From Actinomycetes bacterium (GTDB taxonomy: Bacteria > Actinomycetota > Actinomycetes > Actinomycetales > Microbacteriaceae), in assembly GCA_023386365.1 (NCBI GenBank), contig JAEWJX010000024.1, forward strand, positions 1 through 35,973: 35,973 nucleotides of DNA, read 5' to 3'. Below, piece by piece: positions 7,537 to 15,020 of the stretch. The first letter of the stretch is position 1. Each line of letters opens with the position of its first letter. The position numbers and the translations under genes were made by a program. A model generated the notes under the pieces. The model did not search any database. It had not been told where the DNA came from and was given only the letters and a program-made list of their open reading frames with translations.

Positions 7537-8459
7537 GAGTCGGCATCGATATCGGCGGCACCAAGACCGACGCCGTCGCCATCGGCGACGACGGACGCGT
7601 CGCCCACACCCTGCGCCTGCCGACCGGCTTCGGCGCCGACGTCGTGCTGCACACGGCCGTCTCCGCCGTGCACCAGCTCTCCACCGTGTCGGGCACCCCC
7701 ATCGAGGAGTTCACCTCCATCGGCGTCGGCATCCCCGGGGCGGTCGACCCCGCCACCGGACGCGTCAGCCACGCCGTCAACCTCGGCCTCGAAGACCTCG
7801 AACTCGGCGCCCACCTCGAAGAGCGCCTCGGCCGCGCGGTGCGGGTCGAGAACGACGTGAACGCCGCCGCCCTCGGCGCCTTCCACCTGCTCGACCGCCG
7901 CCCCTCGCAGTCGATGGCCTACCTCAACCTCGGCACCGGACTCGCCGCCGGCCTCGTGCTCGGCGGGCGCCTCTGGCGCGGCGTGCGCGGCGTCGCCGGG
8001 GAGATCGGACACCTGCCGTTCGACCCCGCCGGCCCGCCGTGCCCGTGCGGACAGCGCGGATGCCTCGAGCTGTACGCATCCGGGTCCGCCGTCGCCCGCC
8101 AGTGGCCGAGCGACGACGTGCTGCCGGTGCGCGCCCTGTTCGACGCCGCCGCCGACGGTGACGCCGCGGCCGTCGCCGTGCGCGACCGGCTGCTCGAAGG
8201 CACCGCCGCCGCCGTGCGCATCCTGGTGCTCGCGGTCGACGTCGACGACGTCGTCATCGGCGGCGGCATCAGCCGACTCGGCGATACCCTGCTCGGCGGG
8301 GTGCTCGACGTCATCGCCCGCTGGGAGTCGGAGTCGGCGTTCGTCGCGTCGCTCGGCCTCGGCGAGCGGCTGCAGCTGCTGCCCGGCGACTTCCCCGCCG
8401 CCGCCGTGGGTGCGGCGTTCGTCGGCGACCCCGAAGCCCAGACGGTGGAGGTGCACTGA
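7533..8459 (+). CDS. ROK-family sugar kinase, probably GlcNAc kinase
   Basis: A 308-residue ROK protein with no N-terminal helix-turn-helix, so a kinase rather than a repressor. The ATP phosphate loop is GIDIGGTKTDAV (residues 4-15), the catalytic base is D108 in ENDVN, and the ROK zinc site is H160 with C170, C172 and C177 in CPCGQRGC. Between the GH3 glucosaminidase and NagB, the most likely substrate is N-acetylglucosamine, giving the 6-phosphate that NagA (10970-12109) deacetylates. Glucose or N-acetylmannosamine kinase activity is possible, as ROK specificity is not readable from motifs alone. It starts at GTG 7533 in a GTGA overlap with the previous stop and ends one base into the nagB start. 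Confidence 0.9.
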   Translation: MRVGIDIGGTKTDAVAIGDDGRVAHTLRLPTGFGADVVLHTAVSAVHQLSTVSGTPIEEFTSIGVGIPGAVDPATGRVSHAVNLGLEDLELGAHLEERLGRAVRVENDVNAAALGAFHLLDRRPSQSMAYLNLGTGLAAGLVLGGRLWRGVRGVAGEIGHLPFDPAGPPCPCGQRGCLELYASGSAVARQWPSDDVLPVRALFDAAADGDAAAVAVRDRLLEGTAAAVRILVLAVDVDDVVIGGGISRLGDTLLGGVLDVIARWESESAFVASLGLGERLQLLPGDFPAAAVGAAFVGDPEAQTVEVH

Positions 8460-9244
8460 TGGCCGAGGTCGTCATCCTGCCCGGAACCGCGGATGAGGCG
8501 AAGGCCGCCGCCGGCTCTCTGGCCGCCGACCTCATCCAGGGCGTCGTCACCGCTCAGCCGGACGCCGTGCTGGGGCTCGCCACCGGATCCACCCCGCTGC
8601 CGATCTGGCGGGCGCTCGCTGGGCGCGGCATCGACTGGTCCCGCGTGCGCGGCTTCGCGCTCGACGAGTACGTCGGGCTGCCCGCCGGCCACCCCGAAAG
8701 CTACCGCGCCGTGATCACGCGCGAAGTCGTCGACACCCTCGGCCTCACCCCGTCTCTCGTCCACGTGCCTGGGGACGACGGCGGGGAGATCCGGACCGCG
8801 GGAGACCGTTACGAGGCCGCGATCGCCGCGGCCGGGGGTGTCGATATCCAGGTGCTCGGCATCGGCCGCACCGGTCACATCGGCTTCAACGAGCCGGGGT
8901 CGTCGTTCGCGTCTCGCACCCGCGTGAAGACCCTCACTGAGGCGACCCGCATCGACAACGCCCGCTTCTTCGACTCGATCGACGATGTGCCCCGCCACTG
9001 CCTCACGCAGGGGCTCGGCACCATCCTCGACGCGAAGCGGCTCGTGCTGCTCGCCTTCGGTGAGGCGAAAGCGGATGCGGTGGCCGGAGCTCTCGAGGGG
9101 CCGGTGTCGGCGTCGCTGCCCGGATCCGCCATCCAGCTGCACCCCGAAGTGACGGTGCTGATCGACGAGGCCGCCGCGTCGAAGCTGCGCTTCGCCGACT
9201 ACTACCGCTACGCCTGGGACAACCGGCCCGATTGGGCGCTCTGA
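8459..9244 (+). CDS. nagB: glucosamine-6-phosphate deaminase
   Basis: A 261-residue NagB converting glucosamine-6-phosphate to fructose-6-phosphate and ammonia. Visible motifs are LGLATGSTPLPIW (38-50, phosphate loop), FALDEYVGL (66-74, catalytic aspartate and glutamate) and LGIGRTGHIGFNEPGSSF (133-150, with H140 and E145). The position before the catalytic histidine that is aspartate in the E. coli enzyme is threonine here; I recall the RTGHIGFNEPG form in other intact NagB proteins, so I do not read it as loss of activity. The C-terminal ADYYRYAWDNRPDW ending is typical of the family. Last gene of the operon; a convergent gene ends two bases away at 9246. Confidence 0.95.
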   Translation: MAEVVILPGTADEAKAAAGSLAADLIQGVVTAQPDAVLGLATGSTPLPIWRALAGRGIDWSRVRGFALDEYVGLPAGHPESYRAVITREVVDTLGLTPSLVHVPGDDGGEIRTAGDRYEAAIAAAGGVDIQVLGIGRTGHIGFNEPGSSFASRTRVKTLTEATRIDNARFFDSIDDVPRHCLTQGLGTILDAKRLVLLAFGEAKADAVAGALEGPVSASLPGSAIQLHPEVTVLIDEAAASKLRFADYYRYAWDNRPDWAL

Positions 9245-9245
9245 G

Positions 9246-9713
9246 TCAGCGCAGGTCGAGCCGCTTCTGCTTCGGCAGCGGCGCGGCGAGTTTCGGTGCT
9301 GGTGGAGGCGGGTTGCGCCGCAGACGGATGCCGGAGTTGAAGAAGTAGACCGACACCGGCCCCCAGAACATGACGGGTAGGACATTCTCCAGCGCCCGCT
9401 CCGGCTGGATCGCCGCCGAAGCGACTGCAGTCATCGCCGTAAGAGCAGTCAGTACGCCCAGCACGATGCTCGCTTTCGCCCGACCGGTCGCTTTCCACCA
9501 CGGGCGAGGCACGAGCGGTTCGCCGGCGACCCGGAAGCAGCGCACCGCGATGACGAACCAGGCCACATCGAGCGGCAGGCCGATGAGCCAGCGAATCCAG
9601 GGTTCCATCCAGCCGAGCAGCGAGTTGAAGGTCACCAGGTTGAAGAGGACCCACGCCGAGAAGTAGGCGACCTTCGCCCACACGTTGGTGATGCGCAGCG
9701 GGTACCAGGTCAT
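9246..9713 (-). CDS. hypothetical small membrane protein
   Basis: I do not recognise this 155-residue protein. It shows four hydrophobic segments, about residues 14-34, 40-60, 82-102 and 111-128, and a charged proline/lysine-rich tail (NPPPPAPKLAAPLPKQKR) likely to lie in the cytoplasm. Short motifs such as PWIRWLIGLPLDVAWFVIA are hydrophobic but not diagnostic. It is convergent with nagB, with one base between stops, so the two ends constrain each other. The start at 9713 is the first ATG of the frame; the region upstream holds the 29-bp inverted repeat at 9758-9870. Coding character of the third codon positions is good. No function proposed. Confidence 0.7.
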   Translation of the reverse strand: MTWYPLRITNVWAKVAYFSAWVLFNLVTFNSLLGWMEPWIRWLIGLPLDVAWFVIAVRCFRVAGEPLVPRPWWKATGRAKASIVLGVLTALTAMTAVASAAIQPERALENVLPVMFWGPVSVYFFNSGIRLRRNPPPPAPKLAAPLPKQKRLDLR

Positions 9714-9757
9714 GTGCCGATTGTGGCGTAGTCGGGGGCCCGGCTTCCACCTCCCAA

Positions 9758-9870
9758 ATCAAGGACTCGGGCTCTCGAATCAAGGAGTTCGTGGGGCCGG
9801 TGGGGCGGGTGCGGCGCAGGGGCCACATCCGCCACATCGGGTCCTTGATTCGGGAGCCCGAGTCCTTGAT
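9758..9870. repeat. 29-bp intergenic inverted repeat built from ATCAAGGA units
   Basis: Arms at 9758-9786 and 9842-9870 are complementary at 28 of 29 positions and are separated by 55 bases. Each arm holds ATCAAGGA twice, so the element has four copies of that octamer, two in each orientation. It sits between two minus-strand genes, upstream of the membrane protein. There is no T tract for a terminator. Function unknown; the structure suggests a mobile palindromic element or a binding site array. Confidence 0.8.
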
Positions 9871-9898
9871 GTGAGAGGAGGAGGGGTGCGGGAGCGGG

Positions 9899-10351
9899 CT
9901 ACACCGAGGCGCGCCAGCTACGCGCCGTGGAGCGCAGCATGGAGCGCATGACGAGCGGATGGGCGAGCCGCACCGGCAGGAAGTAGAGCCGGCCGCGCGC
10001 GTTGTGGAGGCGCACCGTGGTGGTGACCCGCAGCATCCGGGTGTGCTCGTCGACGGCGACCGCGCAGCGGAAGTCGAGGTGGTGGTCGTCGGCGGCGACG
10101 AGCGCCTCGTCGTCGGCCACCTCGCGGATGCCGAACACGTCGCGGGGAGCGCGCCGCACCCCGATCATCGGCACGAGGGCCTGCCGCACCGCCATGGCTG
10201 CGACCACCCAGCGGGGCATGTCGCGCAGCGAGAACAGGCGCCGCGCCCACGCGGCCGGATCGGTCGAGCCGTGTTCGTCGAGCGGCACGATCACCGTGTG
10301 CACGTAGTCGGGGCAGGGGATGTCGCGGAGGGCGAGCGACCAAGCGGTCAT
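9899..10351 (-). CDS. DUF2867 domain protein
   Basis: A 150-residue protein matching my memory of DUF2867: PDYVHTVIVPLDEHGSTDPA near the start, SLRDMPRWVVAAMAVRQ, FGIREVADDEALVAADDHHL, and a C-terminal RGRLYFLPVRLAHPLVMRSM. Function of the domain is unknown; it is often fused to or found near NAD-dependent epimerases and beside TetR regulators, as here. The start is ATG 10351, since homology begins there and the upstream in-frame extension overlaps the operator region. It is divergent from the TetR gene at 10429, and the two tandem operators at 10386-10425 lie between them, so it is probably the regulator's main target. Confidence 0.75.
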   Translation of the reverse strand: MTAWSLALRDIPCPDYVHTVIVPLDEHGSTDPAAWARRLFSLRDMPRWVVAAMAVRQALVPMIGVRRAPRDVFGIREVADDEALVAADDHHLDFRCAVAVDEHTRMLRVTTTVRLHNARGRLYFLPVRLAHPLVMRSMLRSTARSWRASV

Positions 10352-10385
10352 GGTGGTACCTGATTCCGGAGGGGTTGGGGGGATT

Positions 10386-10425
10386 CCATACGGGAGGGTA
10401 TGGAAGACTATACGGTAGCGTATGG
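10386..10425. promoter_or_regulatory. two tandem TetR-type operators
   Basis: CCATACGGGAGGGTATGG (10386-10403) and CTATACGGTAGCGTATGG (10408-10425) are near-palindromes with the same half-site, CCATACG. Their centres are 22 bases apart, two helical turns, so two dimers would bind the same DNA face. TAGCGT (10416-10421) inside the second site is a good -10 for the regulator gene at 10429. This would give autorepression plus control of the divergent DUF2867 gene. Confidence 0.8.
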
Positions 10426-10428
10426 AAC

Positions 10429-10977
10429 GTGGCAAGACCCTCTCGCACCGACCCCGACGCCTGGGTCGACGCCGCGTACGACCGATTCCGCCAGGAGGGG
10501 CTCGGCGGGCTCCGCATCGAGGCCATCGCCCGCGACCTCGGCGCCACCAAGGGCTCGTTCTACTGGCACTTCTCCGACCGTCGACAACTCGTCGACGCCG
10601 TCATGGCCCGCTGGGAGATCGAGGAGACCGACCGCTACATCGCCGAGGTCGGGTCGGAGGCCGACCCGAGACGCCGCATCGAATCGCTCGTCGCGATGGT
10701 CGGCCAGCGCCGCCCGCCGGGAGAGGACCGCCTCTACATGGCCGCCGTCGCCGAAGGGGTGGGCGACATCGTGGCGCGCGTCACCCGCCGCCGCGTGGGC
10801 TTCATCGCCGACGCCCTCGTCGAGTACGGCATCGAGCGCGGTGAGGCGGAACGCCGCGCGCTCATCGCGGTGGCGACGATGCTCGGGATCGAGCAGCTCG
10901 TGCAGGGCGGCTCCTTCGACGTGCTGCCGTTGCGCACCGACACGCAGGCCACGATGGGTGCCCTGCTGTTCAGCTGA
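10429..10977 (+). CDS. TetR-family transcriptional regulator
   Basis: A 182-residue regulator. The N-terminal helix-turn-helix covers about residues 8-55: DAWVDAAYDRFRQEGLGGLR, IEAIARDLGATKGSFYWHFS, DRRQLVDAVM. The C-terminal ligand-binding region is mostly helical and unassigned. I chose GTG 10429 because the conserved region starts directly after it and because a -10 element ends seven bases before it; upstream in-frame codons overlap the operators. The inducer is unknown. The gene's end overlaps the convergent nagA end by eight bases (10970-10977), and there is no space for a terminator between them. Confidence 0.9.
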   Translation: MARPSRTDPDAWVDAAYDRFRQEGLGGLRIEAIARDLGATKGSFYWHFSDRRQLVDAVMARWEIEETDRYIAEVGSEADPRRRIESLVAMVGQRRPPGEDRLYMAAVAEGVGDIVARVTRRRVGFIADALVEYGIERGEAERRALIAVATMLGIEQLVQGGSFDVLPLRTDTQATMGALLFS

Positions 10978-12109
10978 GGCGCGCGCCCGCCGCCCACACG
11001 GCCGTCACCACGCCGTCGGCGTCGAGGGCCACCGCATCCGCCGCGTAGCCCGGCTCCAGTAGGCCGAGCCGCTCGCCGTAGCCGAGCGCGCGCGCGGGCA
11101 CCGCGGTGACCGCCCCCACCGCATCCGGCCACGACAGCCCCACCACATCGACCGCACGCCGCAGCGCCGAGTCGAGGGTCAGGGTGGATCCAGCGATCGT
11201 CTCGGTGCCCGACAGCAGGGCGCGACCGTCGCGCACCGACACGTTCAGCGCACCCAGTCGGTAGTCGCCGTCGGCGCTGCCCGCCGCCGCCATCGAGTCG
11301 GTGATGAACGCCACCCGCCCGGGCGCCTCGTCGAGGGTGAGGGCCACGATCCGCTCATCGACGTGGTGGCCGTCGAGCACCAGCTCGAGTGTGACGCGCG
11401 GGTCGGAGAGCGCAGCCACCACGGGACCCGGGGCGCGGTGATGGATGCCGTGCATCGCGTTGAAGGCGTGGGTGAGCAGCGAGGCGCCGCGGTCGAACGC
11501 GCGCGCCGCGGTCTCGAAGTCGGCCTCCGTGTGCCCCACCGCCACCCGCACCCCGGCCGCCACGAAGGTGTCGATCGCCTCATCGGCGCCCGGAAGCTCG
11601 GGCGCCAAGGTGATCTGCCGCAGCGTGCCGTGCGAGGCACCGATCAGCTCATCGACGGTGATCGGGTCGGGTTCGCGCAGGTAGTCGACGTGGTGGGCGC
11701 CGCGCTTGCCCGGTGCGAGGAACGGGCCCTCCAGGTGGGTACCGAGCACCAGCGGGTCGGCGGATGCCAGCTCCGCCACCTCGGCCAAGCTCGACCGGAG
11801 GGCGGCGAGCGGGTTCGCGACGAGAGAGATGACCGAACGGGTGACGCCGTGCGCGCGGTGGGTGGCGATCGCGGCGACCAGCTCGTCGCCTCCGTCGTCG
11901 TACGCGTGGCCGCCGCCGCCGTGGCCGTGGATGTCGACGAACCCCGGCGTCAGCCGCGCGCCCGACAGGTCGATCCGCTCGTCGGCATCCGGCAGACCGT
12001 CGCCCGAAGCACCGACCGCAGCGATCGTGTCGCCGTCGAACAGCACCCAGCCGTCGGGGGTCTCGCCGCGCTCGTCGGTGAGCAGCGCGGCATGCAGGAG
12101 CGTCGTCAC
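10970..12109 (-). CDS. nagA: N-acetylglucosamine-6-phosphate deacetylase
   Basis: A 379-residue metal-dependent amidohydrolase giving glucosamine-6-phosphate and acetate, the substrate step before NagB. Motifs in order: LTPGFVDIHGHGGGGHAYDD (metal-binding HxH), GTHLEGPFLAPGKRGAHH (metal-ligand glutamate), VAVGHTEADFET, THAFNAMHGIHHRAPG, and FITDSMAAAGSADG with the catalytic aspartate. All are intact and the length is normal. It lies 1.7 kb from nagB on the opposite strand, outside the main operon. The start is GTG 12109. A possible -10 (TACCCT, 12117-12122 on this strand) ends seven bases before it, so it may have its own leaderless promoter although purU ends only 21 bases upstream. Confidence 0.95.
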   Translation of the reverse strand: MTTLLHAALLTDERGETPDGWVLFDGDTIAAVGASGDGLPDADERIDLSGARLTPGFVDIHGHGGGGHAYDDGGDELVAAIATHRAHGVTRSVISLVANPLAALRSSLAEVAELASADPLVLGTHLEGPFLAPGKRGAHHVDYLREPDPITVDELIGASHGTLRQITLAPELPGADEAIDTFVAAGVRVAVGHTEADFETAARAFDRGASLLTHAFNAMHGIHHRAPGPVVAALSDPRVTLELVLDGHHVDERIVALTLDEAPGRVAFITDSMAAAGSADGDYRLGALNVSVRDGRALLSGTETIAGSTLTLDSALRRAVDVVGLSWPDAVGAVTAVPARALGYGERLGLLEPGYAADAVALDADGVVTAVWAAGARLS

Positions 12110-12116
12110 GCTGAAA

Positions 12117-12122
12117 AGGGTA
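12117..12122 (-). promoter_or_regulatory. possible -10 of a leaderless nagA transcript
   Basis: TACCCT on the minus strand ends seven bases before the GTG at 12109. No ribosome site is visible between the purU stop and nagA. No clear -35. Confidence 0.35.
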
Positions 12123-12130
12123 GCGAGGGC

Positions 12131-12982
<852 letters not shown>

Positions 12983-12990
12983 GGGATCCC

Positions 12991-13021
12991 AGCGTAGAGC
13001 GTCCACGGTCGCGACTAGGCT
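12991..13021. promoter_or_regulatory. overlapping divergent promoters of purU and the MFS gene
   Basis: TACGCT on the minus strand (12991-12996) lies eight bases before the purU ATG, and TAGGCT on the plus strand (13016-13021) ends six bases before the MFS GTG. With only 45 bases between start codons, each promoter's -35 region overlaps the other's -10. RNA polymerase could hardly occupy both. Inferred from position and -10 likeness only. Confidence 0.5.
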
Positions 13022-13027
13022 CGTCGG

Positions 13028-14221
13028 GTGAGTGCGTCATCGGCCAGTGGGTTCCCGTTCTTCCGGCTGTTGGTGCTCACCGGCGCGATCTTCGCATCTG
13101 TCTCGAGCGAGTTCCTGCCCACCGGTCTGCTGCCCGAGATGGCCGCCGAGCTGGGCGTCTCCGAGTCGCAGATCGGTCTGCTGATCACCGTCTTCGCCGG
13201 CACGGTGGTCGTCTCGACGGCCCCGCTCACCGTGCTCACCCGCCGCTACTCACGCAAGTGGCTGATGGTGCTCCTGCTCGGTGGCTTCGCCCTCACCAAC
13301 GTGCTCTGCGCGATCGCGCCGAGCTACGAGTTCCTGATGGCCGCGCGTGTGCTCGGCGGTCTCGCGCACGGCCTGTTCTGGGCGGTGACCGGCCCGTACG
13401 CTGCCCTCCTCGTGCCGAAGCATCAGCTCGCCCGCGCGATCTCCGTCACCAACGCCGGTGGCACGCTCGCCTTCATCCTCGGTGTGCCGCTCGGCACCTT
13501 CCTCGGCCACGCGCTCGGATGGCGTCTCGCGTTCGCGGCGATGGCGGTCGTCGTGCTCGTCTTCATGGTGTTCGTGATCGTGTACCTGCCGCCCGTGAAG
13601 CATCTCGTGCCGCTCGCCACCGGCGAGATCCCCATCCCGGCCCGCAAGGACCGCTCGCTGCCGGCCGTGCTGATCGTGTGCCTTACCGTGGTGCTCGTCA
13701 TCACCGGGCACAACGTCTTCTACACCTACATCGCGCCGTGGGCGATCCAGGTGGGAGGCGTCGACGAGGCGTCGATCGCAGGTCTGCTGTTCGCGTACGG
13801 TGCGGCGGGCGCGATCGGTCTGGCGCTCGGAGGCGCGTTCGGCGACCGCTACCCGCGGGGCTCGGTGAACGTCGCCCTCGGCGGGGTGATCGCGGCCATC
13901 GTGCTGCTGGGGGCCTTCGGCAGCTCCGTCGTGCCGATCGTGATCGGCATGGTGATCTGGAGCGTGTTCTTCGGCGGCGTCCCCGCGCTCATGCACTCGC
14001 GGGTGCTGCATTCCGCATCCGAGCGCATCCGGGATCTCGCGGCCGCCTGGCTCACCACCGCCTTCAACCTGGCGATCGGCGGCGGCGCACTGCTCGGCGG
14101 TCTGCTGCTCGACAGCTTCGGCATCGCCGTGCTTCCGTGGTTCGGAGCCGCGATCATCGCCGCCGGCCTGGTGTTCGCGGTCGCCACCGACAGGGCGCGC
14201 ATCAAGGCGCACCCCAGCTGA
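13028..14221 (+). CDS. MFS transporter of the AraJ/DHA1 drug-efflux type
   Basis: A 397-residue major facilitator protein with twelve predicted membrane helices. The N-terminus FFRLLVLTGAIFASVSSEFL followed by PTGLLPEMAAELGVSESQIG is characteristic of the AraJ-like branch. The loop 2-3 region is LTRRYSRKWLMVLLLG, and RVLGGLAHGLFWAVTGPYAA marks helix 4. Substrate is unknown; relatives export sugars, drugs or amino acids. The GTG start at 13028 is supported by a -10 six bases upstream, suggesting leaderless translation. It is convergent with the HNH-like gene, with six bases between stops. Its position inside the aminosugar region does not by itself show that it moves aminosugars. Confidence 0.9.
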   Translation: MSASSASGFPFFRLLVLTGAIFASVSSEFLPTGLLPEMAAELGVSESQIGLLITVFAGTVVVSTAPLTVLTRRYSRKWLMVLLLGGFALTNVLCAIAPSYEFLMAARVLGGLAHGLFWAVTGPYAALLVPKHQLARAISVTNAGGTLAFILGVPLGTFLGHALGWRLAFAAMAVVVLVFMVFVIVYLPPVKHLVPLATGEIPIPARKDRSLPAVLIVCLTVVLVITGHNVFYTYIAPWAIQVGGVDEASIAGLLFAYGAAGAIGLALGGAFGDRYPRGSVNVALGGVIAAIVLLGAFGSSVVPIVIGMVIWSVFFGGVPALMHSRVLHSASERIRDLAAAWLTTAFNLAIGGGALLGGLLLDSFGIAVLPWFGAAIIAAGLVFAVATDRARIKAHPS

Positions 14222-14227
14222 ACGCGG

Positions 14228-14941
14228 TCAGCGTTTGCAGGCGATGAGCGTCGCCGAGAGGGCGTCGCGGTCGTCGCTCGTCACCGCGAGGCCCCACGCG
14301 TTCGCGATCCAGGTGTAGCGGATCGCGAAGTTGCAGACGAAGTCGTCCTGGGGCAGCCAGGCGGCGGGCCCCTCGCCGTTGCGCGTGCGGGCGGCCTCCC
14401 CGTCGACGGCGAGCATGTTCTCGAGGCTGTTCGCGAACTCGGCCCGGTGCTCGGGCGACCACTTCCACGCACCACCCGCGTGCGCGGAGCGGAGGCTGAC
14501 GATCCGGTCGAGGCGGATGGAGCGGCCGATCGGGCTGCCGCCGAGCGCCGCGCGTTCACGCGGGAAGGCGATCGTCTCGCCGGTGTACGGGTCGTGGAGG
14601 GTGCCGCTGGTGACGGCGCACGCCGACCGGACGATGTCGGTGAGGTCGCGGGCGAGCACGTCGTCGCGCTGGCCGCAGCCGTTCCCGTCGACGTCGAGCC
14701 AACGCTCGCCGTAGTCGGCCCGACGGTACGGGGGAGCGTCTTCGGCATCCGCGTCGGTGATCAGCGGGAGCGCCGCCGCGGTGGCCGCCCAGCTGCCCTC
14801 CTCGGGGGTCGGGTCGGTCGCGGGCGCCACGTCGGCGGCGACCTCCTCCGGTTGCGTGTGGCCTGCGAGAAGACCGAAACCGACGATGGCGGCTGCCGTC
14901 AGGGTTGCGGCGGTGAACGTCAGGAGGCGACGTGCAGACAT
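14228..14941 (-). CDS. exported HNH-like (DUF1524/GmrSD C-terminal type) protein, degenerate active site
   Basis: A 237-residue protein with an N-terminal signal or anchor (residues 4-27, RRLLTFTAATLTAAAIVGFG) and a secreted HNH-family domain from about 72. Family landmarks are present: CGQRDDVLARDLTDIV (89-104), FANSLENMLAVDG (169-181), AAWLPQ (193-198) and AIRYTWIANAWGLAVT. Where active relatives have an IDHVVPL-type motif, this one reads LDRIVSL (144-150), so the catalytic histidine is arginine (R146). The later asparagine and the aspartate before the tryptophan are also replaced (AARTRNGEGPAAW). Four cysteines (89, 108, 203, 235) could form two disulfides. It is probably a non-catalytic exported protein. 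It is convergent with the MFS gene and upstream, on the same strand, lies the GH20 gene. Confidence 0.8.
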   Translation of the reverse strand: MSARRLLTFTAATLTAAAIVGFGLLAGHTQPEEVAADVAPATDPTPEEGSWAATAAALPLITDADAEDAPPYRRADYGERWLDVDGNGCGQRDDVLARDLTDIVRSACAVTSGTLHDPYTGETIAFPRERAALGGSPIGRSIRLDRIVSLRSAHAGGAWKWSPEHRAEFANSLENMLAVDGEAARTRNGEGPAAWLPQDDFVCNFAIRYTWIANAWGLAVTSDDRDALSATLIACKR

Positions 14942-15020
14942 GAGGGGGAGGAACTCCGAGGCGGTAGACGAACCAGTACACCTCAGTCTGCGCGGAGTCG
15001 CGCCAGAAGGCGAATCCGAC

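Noticed and set aside
8849..8914. Inactivated NagB because threonine replaces the aspartate before the catalytic histidine
   Set aside because: I recall the RTGHIGFNEPG form in other intact NagB proteins and all other motifs are present.
9758..9870. Insertion-sequence terminal inverted repeats
   Set aside because: Only 55 bases lie between the arms, with no transposase and no clear target duplication.
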